Shown here piece by piece: positions 13,756 through 17,734 of a DNA stretch of 17,734 bases. This stretch comes from Asaia bogorensis. GTDB lineage: Bacteria; Pseudomonadota; Alphaproteobacteria; Acetobacterales; Acetobacteraceae. The stretch is taken from contig CAMCEP010000025.1 of assembly GCA_945873675.1 (NCBI GenBank), forward strand, positions 1 to 17,734, written 5' to 3'. The stretch's first letter is position 1. Each line of letters opens with the position of its first letter. The translations under genes and the position numbers were made by a program. The notes beneath the pieces are model-generated. The model was given only the letters and a program-made list of their open reading frames with translations, did no database searches and was not told where the DNA came from.

Positions 13756-15044
13756 CCCGCCCCCTTGCGATTGCGGTTGCCGGCCTTGGAACGGTTGGCG
13801 CCGGTGTGGTGAAATTGCTGCGCGCCAATGCTGATATCATCGCGGCACGCGCGGGCCGGCCCATTGCCATCACGGCCGTTTCCGCGCGCGAACGCAATCG
13901 TGATCGCGGCATCAGCCTTTCTGGGCTGCGCTGGTATGAAGACCCGGTCGCACTTGCTGCTGACCCGCAAGTGGATGTGGTGGTGGAATGCATTGGCGGT
14001 TCGGAAGGCCCGGCGCGTGCCCTGGTGCAGGCCGCCATTGCTGCGGGCAAGCATGTAGTCACCGCAAACAAGGCGCTGCTCGCCGTGCATGGCGCGGCCT
14101 TGGCGCAGGCGTCCGAAGCGCGCGGTGTCGCCCTTGCCTTTGAAGCGGCGGTGGCCGGCGGCATTCCCGCGATCAAGACGCTGCGTGAGGGCTTGGCCGC
14201 CAATCGCATCCAGCGCGTTGCGGGTATTCTGAACGGCACCTGCAATTACATCCTGACCGTGATGCGCGAACAAAAGCGCGAATTCGCCGAAGTGCTGGCG
14301 GAAGCACAAAAGCTTGGCTATGCGGAAGCCGATCCATCCTTCGATATTGATGGCATTGATGCGGCGCATAAACTCGCGATCCTCGCCGCGCTTGCCTTTG
14401 GCCGGCCGGTGGATTTCAGCGCGGTGCATGTGGAAGGCATTCGTGAGGTCTCCGCACTCGATATCGCGCTTGCTGAGGAACTTGGGTATCGCATCAAGCT
14501 GCTTGGCATTGCGCGGCGCGAGGAAGGTGGCATTTCAACGCGCGTGCATCCCTGCATGGTGCCGATCTCCGCCCCCATCGCGCGGGTGGATGGCGTGTTC
14601 AACGCCGTGGTGGCCGAAGGCGATTTCGTGGGCCGCGTGATGATGGAAGGCCGCGGCGCCGGCGAAGGGCCAACCGCTTCCGCCGTGGTCGCCGATGTGA
14701 TTGACATTGCCCGCGGGCGCTTCACGCCCGTTTGGGGCGCGGAAGCCGCTGCCTTGAAGCCCGAGCCTTCCTTCCCGATGGATCGCCATACGGGCGCTTA
14801 TTACCTGCGCCTGATGGTGGTGGATCGGCCGGGCGTGATTGCTGATGTGACGGGCGTTTTGCGCGACAATGCGATCAGCCTTGAATCCATGCTGCAACGC
14901 GGCCGTGCGCCTGGTGAGGCCGTGCCCGTGGTGCTGACCACGCATGAAACGAGTGAGGCTTCCGTGCGCGCGGCTTTGAAGCGCATTGCGGAGCTGAATA
15001 CCGTGATGGAAAAGCCAGCCCTGATCAGGATTGAGGCGCTATAG
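13752..15044 (+). CDS. hom: Homoserine dehydrogenase with C-terminal ACT domain
   Basis: 430 residues. The Rossmann motif is GLGTVGAGV (11-19), followed by the NAD(P) domain to about 130 with VTANKALLA (Lys107). The substrate domain has GILNGTCNYILT (158-169), GYAEADPSFDIDGIDAAHKL (Glu192, Asp198, Lys207). The ACT domain (about 350-428, YYLRLMVVDRPGVIADVTGVL) is where threonine feedback inhibition is usually sensed. The enzyme reduces aspartate semialdehyde to homoserine, feeding threonine, methionine and isoleucine synthesis. Its ATG overlaps the aminotransferase stop (ATGA). It runs into the convergent panE-like gene, sharing 6 nt at the stops. Confidence 0.96.
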   Translation: MTRPLAIAVAGLGTVGAGVVKLLRANADIIAARAGRPIAITAVSARERNRDRGISLSGLRWYEDPVALAADPQVDVVVECIGGSEGPARALVQAAIAAGKHVVTANKALLAVHGAALAQASEARGVALAFEAAVAGGIPAIKTLREGLAANRIQRVAGILNGTCNYILTVMREQKREFAEVLAEAQKLGYAEADPSFDIDGIDAAHKLAILAALAFGRPVDFSAVHVEGIREVSALDIALAEELGYRIKLLGIARREEGGISTRVHPCMVPISAPIARVDGVFNAVVAEGDFVGRVMMEGRGAGEGPTASAVVADVIDIARGRFTPVWGAEAAALKPEPSFPMDRHTGAYYLRLMVVDRPGVIADVTGVLRDNAISLESMLQRGRAPGEAVPVVLTTHETSEASVRAALKRIAELNTVMEKPALIRIEAL

Positions 15045-16016
15045 GCACCCCGCCGCCCGTGCCCTGGCGCGCACCAGCGCCAGCACGGTGCGGGATATCG
15101 GCGCCGCCTCACCCACCCAATCGGCCAATTCCACCACGGCGCCGAGCAGCGCCTCAATCTCCATAGGCCGGCCGCGTTCCAGATCCTGCAGCATGGAGGT
15201 TTTATGCGCGCCAACCTCCGCCGCGCCGGCGATGCGCTTATCCACATCAATCGCAAAACGCACGCCAAGCGCTTCCGCCACGCGCTGGCCTTCCAGCATC
15301 ATGGCGCGCGCGACACCGCGCTGGCCTTCATCGCCCGTCAGCACATCAAGGGTCGCGGTGGTGAGCGCCGAGATCGGGTTGAACGCCATATTGCCCCAGA
15401 GCTTTACCCATAATTCATCACGAATTTTCGGGCGCACCGGCGCCTTGAAGCCGGCGGCGATCAGCGCTTCAGACAGCGCCTGCGCGCGCGGGCTGCGGCT
15501 GCCATCGGGCTCACCCAGGCTGAAGCGGTCGCCATAGCTATGTTCAATCACGCCAGGAGAAGTCACCTCGGCGGCGGGATAGACAATGCAGCCAATGGCG
15601 CGTGATGGCGGCAGCAGCGCAGAAACCTGGCCATCCGGATCCACGCTTTGCACAATGCGCCCTTCATAAGCGCCGCCAAGGCCGTGGAAATACCACCAGG
15701 GAATGCCATTCACCGCACTCACAATCGCGGTATCGGGGCCAAGCAAGGGCTGCATTTGCTTCGCGGCTGAGGGCAGGGAATGCGCCTTCAACGTCACCAG
15801 CACATAATCCTGCGGGCCTGCTTCCTCAGCACTTTCGACGCAGCGCGGATGCACGATCTGCTCCGTGCCTTCGCTGATCAGCTTCACGCCGTTTTCGCGC
15901 ATCGCGGCCAGATGCGGGCCGCGCGCGATGAAGGTGACATCCACATCACCCTTGGCGGCGAGCTTGGCGCCCATCAGCCCACCAATGGCGCCGGCACCGA
16001 AGATGCAGATTTTCAT
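15039..16016 (-). CDS. panE: Ketopantoate reductase (2-dehydropantoate 2-reductase) family protein
   Basis: 325 residues from ATG 16016. N-terminal NADP motif GAGAIGG (7-13); TLKAHS with Lys77; VNGIPWWY (102-109); and the C-terminal helical domain with KLWGNMAFNPISALT, giving Lys205 and Asn209 at the catalytic positions. The expected late Glu is in the MEIEALLGAV stretch. Canonical enzymes reduce 2-ketopantoate to pantoate for CoA synthesis, but many ApbA/PanE paralogues act on other 2-keto acids or are uncharacterised. The open frame reaches GTG 16025, but ATG 16016 gives the usual MKICIFGAGAIGG start. It begins five nt after the CoA-ligase stop and should be cotranscribed with it; this partner is not a pantothenate gene, so the symbol is a family label. 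Confidence 0.82.
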   Translation of the reverse strand: MKICIFGAGAIGGLMGAKLAAKGDVDVTFIARGPHLAAMRENGVKLISEGTEQIVHPRCVESAEEAGPQDYVLVTLKAHSLPSAAKQMQPLLGPDTAIVSAVNGIPWWYFHGLGGAYEGRIVQSVDPDGQVSALLPPSRAIGCIVYPAAEVTSPGVIEHSYGDRFSLGEPDGSRSPRAQALSEALIAAGFKAPVRPKIRDELWVKLWGNMAFNPISALTTATLDVLTGDEGQRGVARAMMLEGQRVAEALGVRFAIDVDKRIAGAAEVGAHKTSMLQDLERGRPMEIEALLGAVVELADWVGEAAPISRTVLALVRARARAAGCL

Positions 16017-16021
16017 GCGCG

Positions 16022-17530
16022 TCACCCCGAAAGCCCCAGCTTTTCCGCAAGCCCAATCCGCATCAGCTTACCCGTCGCACCCTTCGGGATTTCCGGCAGA
16101 AACACCACCTTGCGCGGCACTTTGAAATCCGCGAGCTGTTGCGCGGCGAAATCACGCAATTCGCGTTCCGTGCAGGCCGCCCCTTCGCGCAGCACCACGG
16201 CGGCGGCCACTTCCTCACCAAGCTTCGCATGCGGCATGGCGAAGGTCAGCGCCTGCGCGACCGCAGGGTGGGCAGACAGCACGCCATCCACTTCCAAGGG
16301 GCTCACTTTTTCGCCACCGCGATTGATCAATTCCTTCAAGCGGCCTGTCAGTGTCAGATAACCTTCCGCATCAAAGGCGCCCTGATCGCCGGTGCGGAAC
16401 CAGCCATTGGTGAAAGCCTTGGCATTGGCATCAGGATTGGCTTCATAGCCCGCGGTCACATTGGGGCCGCGGATGACCACTTCGCCAATTTCGCCCTGCG
16501 GCAGGATGCTGCCGTCATCATCCATGATGGCGACTTCCGGCCCAGCAGCGCGGCCCACGGAGCCCGGCTTGCGCGGTCCGGCCAGCGGGTTGGACGCCAT
16601 CTGATGCGATGCTTCGGTCATGCCGTAGCTTTCCACCAGCGGGCAGCCAAACACAGCCTCCAATTGTTCCATCACCGGCCCGGGGAGCGATGCCGAGGAT
16701 GAACGGATGAAGCGGAACTTCGCGCGTTCAATGATTTCCGCATTGCGGTCCGCGCGCGTCAGGATGGTTTGGTGCATGGTGGGCACAGCGGTGTACCAGC
16801 TTGGCCTTTCCTCATCCAACAGGCGGAAGAAACGCAAGGCATCAAAGCCCGGTGTGCAAACCACCGCGCCACCTGCGCCGAGTGAGGACAGCACGGCTGC
16901 GATCAGCCCATGAATATGGAACAGAGGCATGATGTTGAGGCAGGCATCAGCGGGCGAAAGCGCCAGCGTCGCGCCGATATGGCGCGCCGAGGCGCAGATA
17001 TTCGCCTGCGACAAGGGCACAATCTTGGGCCGCGCCGTGGTGCCTGATGTGTGCAGCACAAGCGCGATATCGCCTGCCTCAGCCGCGCCGGGATGCGCTG
17101 CTTGTGCGGGGTTACCGCCCTCCAAGGTAAAACTGCCCGCGTGTTCGCCGGGCACCAATTCCAGCACCGTGACGCCAAGCTTCACCGCCACATCGCGCGC
17201 TTCGGTGGCCACGCCCTTTTGCACCACCAGCGCCTTGGCCTTCAGATCGGTCAGATAGAAAGTGAATTCATCTGCGCGATAGGACGGGTTGAGCGGTGCG
17301 GTGGTGGCGCCAGCGCCAATGGCGATAAAGGCTGCGGCCATTTCCGGGCCATTGGGCAGCACAATCGCCACGCGGTCATTGCGGCCAATGCCAATGCCAT
17401 TCAGGCGCGCAATGGTGGCGGCGGCGAGGTCGCGCAGCCCGGCATAGGAAAGCGCCGGGCGGCCCGGCGCGCGGATGGCCGGCGCATTGGCGGCGCCGTT
17501 TGCCAGAAGGGCATTCAAGGTTGCGTTCAC
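16022..17530 (-). CDS. AMP-forming acyl-CoA synthetase, oxalate-CoA ligase (AAE3/Pcs60)-like
   Basis: 502 residues, complete ANL-family adenylating enzyme. Motifs are the phosphate loop LHTSGTTARPK (159-169), MPLFHIHG, SYGMTEASHQMASNPL, GWFRTGDQG, GRLKELINRGGEKVSP (the hinge and CoA site) and the C-terminal catalytic Lys488 in GATGKLMR. The segment TEAS-H-MASNPL...KPGSVGR and NRGGEKVSPLEVD closely resembles plant AAE3 and yeast Pcs60 oxalate-CoA ligases (recalled, not searched), so a short dicarboxylate such as oxalate is a reasonable substrate guess. Start: GTG 17530 with AGGAG seven nt upstream. It is followed by the PanE-family gene. No oxalyl-CoA decarboxylase is visible in the window, so the substrate stays open. 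Confidence 0.88.
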   Translation of the reverse strand: MNATLNALLANGAANAPAIRAPGRPALSYAGLRDLAAATIARLNGIGIGRNDRVAIVLPNGPEMAAAFIAIGAGATTAPLNPSYRADEFTFYLTDLKAKALVVQKGVATEARDVAVKLGVTVLELVPGEHAGSFTLEGGNPAQAAHPGAAEAGDIALVLHTSGTTARPKIVPLSQANICASARHIGATLALSPADACLNIMPLFHIHGLIAAVLSSLGAGGAVVCTPGFDALRFFRLLDEERPSWYTAVPTMHQTILTRADRNAEIIERAKFRFIRSSSASLPGPVMEQLEAVFGCPLVESYGMTEASHQMASNPLAGPRKPGSVGRAAGPEVAIMDDDGSILPQGEIGEVVIRGPNVTAGYEANPDANAKAFTNGWFRTGDQGAFDAEGYLTLTGRLKELINRGGEKVSPLEVDGVLSAHPAVAQALTFAMPHAKLGEEVAAAVVLREGAACTERELRDFAAQQLADFKVPRKVVFLPEIPKGATGKLMRIGLAEKLGLSG

Positions 17531-17538
17531 GCTTATCT

Positions 17539-17556
17539 CCTCGGCGTTTCCCGAGG
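17539..17556 (-). promoter_or_regulatory. Hairpin overlapping the Shine-Dalgarno site of the CoA-ligase gene
   Basis: CCTCGG-GAAACG-CCGAGG forms a perfect six-pair stem on the minus strand, and its 3' arm contains AGG of the SD AGGAG (17541-17537) that serves GTG 17530. In a transcript starting upstream of 17556 it could lower translation. If the nearby candidate promoter is used, transcription begins inside the 5' arm and the hairpin would not form. Confidence 0.3.
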
Positions 17557-17560
17557 GGAT

Positions 17561-17588
17561 ATTATGGACGAAAATGCCGCGCCGTCAG
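17561..17588 (-). promoter_or_regulatory. Candidate sigma70-type promoter for the CoA-ligase gene
   Basis: On the minus strand, CTGACG (17588-17583; 4/6 to TTGACA) and CATAAT (17566-17561; 5/6 to TATAAT) are separated by 16 nt, about 30 nt ahead of the GTG start. Transcription would start near 17554, giving a very short leader. Alphaproteobacterial promoters are often poor matches to this consensus, so this is moderate evidence only. Confidence 0.4.
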
Positions 17589-17597
17589 CCCCCGGCG

Positions 17598-17610
17598 AGC
17601 GTCTGATCCG
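17598..17610 (+). repeat. 13-bp repeat unit AGCGTCTGATCCG, also found in both terminator arms
   Basis: AGCGTCTGATCCG occurs at 17598-17610 and 17658-17670 in direct orientation and at 17677-17689 inverted. Three exact copies within about 90 bp are unlikely by chance. The stretch between them has a further small palindrome, GAGCGG-TGAATCAG-CCGCTC (17627-17646). It may be a remnant of a duplicated terminator or a small palindromic repeat element. Confidence 0.6.
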
Positions 17611-17646
17611 CGGAGGCTGAAGGCCGGAGCGGTGAATCAGCCGCTC

Positions 17647-17691
17647 AAAACCAAACTAGCGTCTGATCCGTCAGACCGGATCAGACGCTAG
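17647..17691 (-). terminator. Strong intrinsic terminator for a leftward gene entering from the right
   Basis: On the minus strand a perfect 15-pair stem, CTAGCGTCTGATCCG (17691-17677) with CGGATCAGACGCTAG (17670-17656), closes a six-base loop and is followed by TTTGGTTTT (17655-17647). This is a textbook rho-independent terminator reading leftward. It implies a minus-strand gene ending at or just before 17691 and insulates the CoA-ligase gene from it. The arm sequence reoccurs at 17598-17610. Confidence 0.8.
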
Positions 17692-17734
17692 CGATAGGCG
17701 ATGCCGCCCCGCGAGCTGCACGTAATTCTTCGCG
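17671..17734 (-). other. Possible C-terminus of a leftward CDS beyond the right edge
   Basis: The strong minus-strand terminator predicts a gene end here. All three minus frames stay open from the edge to stops inside or at the base of the hairpin: TAG at 17690-17688, TGA at 17683-17681 and TGA at 17673-17671. The last frame has the highest third-position GC, and the first places its stop best relative to the hairpin. The stretch is too short to choose a frame or name a product. Confidence 0.3.

Noticed and set aside
13362..14429. 355-codon open frame on the minus strand across the aminotransferase-hom junction
   Set aside because: It is antisense to two conserved genes with an ATGA overlap; no family features.
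17598..17691. Repeats at the right end as a possible CRISPR array
   Set aside because: The copies are only 13 bp, mixed in orientation and unevenly spaced; two of them are simply arms of one hairpin.

Overview
The window looks like a chromosomal segment of a high-GC alphaproteobacterium, most plausibly an Acetobacteraceae member of the Roseomonas type. This is inferred from codon use, GTG/TTG starts backed by good Shine-Dalgarno (SD) sites, a class I PHA synthase, and short, tightly packed operons. No tRNA, rRNA, CRISPR array, integrase or transposase was seen.

Left part (1-3414): the N-terminal 313 residues of a family-5 ABC-transporter solute-binding protein run leftward off the window. 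The gene lies behind a well-formed TPP riboswitch on the same strand. Divergent from it is a two-gene operon, a UxaA/GarD-type sugar-acid dehydratase and a class II aldolase, joined by an ATGTGA overlap. Next comes an AT-richer stretch and a lone two-domain sulfotransferase-like gene (3749-5056) that looks like an insertion into the local gene order.

Middle (5164-9948): a leftward operon encodes an SDR dehydrogenase (BDH2 / 2-keto-3-deoxy-L-fuconate dehydrogenase type), a small unrecognised membrane protein, a fumarylacetoacetate-hydrolase-family enzyme and a YdhR-like monooxygenase-fold protein. The SDR and FAH enzymes together resemble the last steps of non-phosphorylative deoxysugar-acid catabolism. 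Divergent from it is a two-component system: an OmpR-type regulator and a soluble double-PAS kinase. A 34-codon leader ORF precedes it and overlaps the regulator start.

Right part (10065-17734): phaC (class I PHA synthase, leftward); a divergent small Pro/Ala-rich lipoprotein; an aminotransferase-homoserine dehydrogenase operon with an ATGA overlap (aspartate-family amino acids); and, converging on it with a 6-nt overlap, a leftward pair of a ketopantoate-reductase-family enzyme and an AMP-forming CoA ligase resembling AAE3 oxalate-CoA ligase. At the far right is a strong minus-strand intrinsic terminator for a gene outside the window.

The most interesting items are the TPP riboswitch in front of a peptide-type solute-binding protein, the coupled leader peptide, the unknown small membrane protein inside the sugar-acid operon, and the isolated sulfotransferase.
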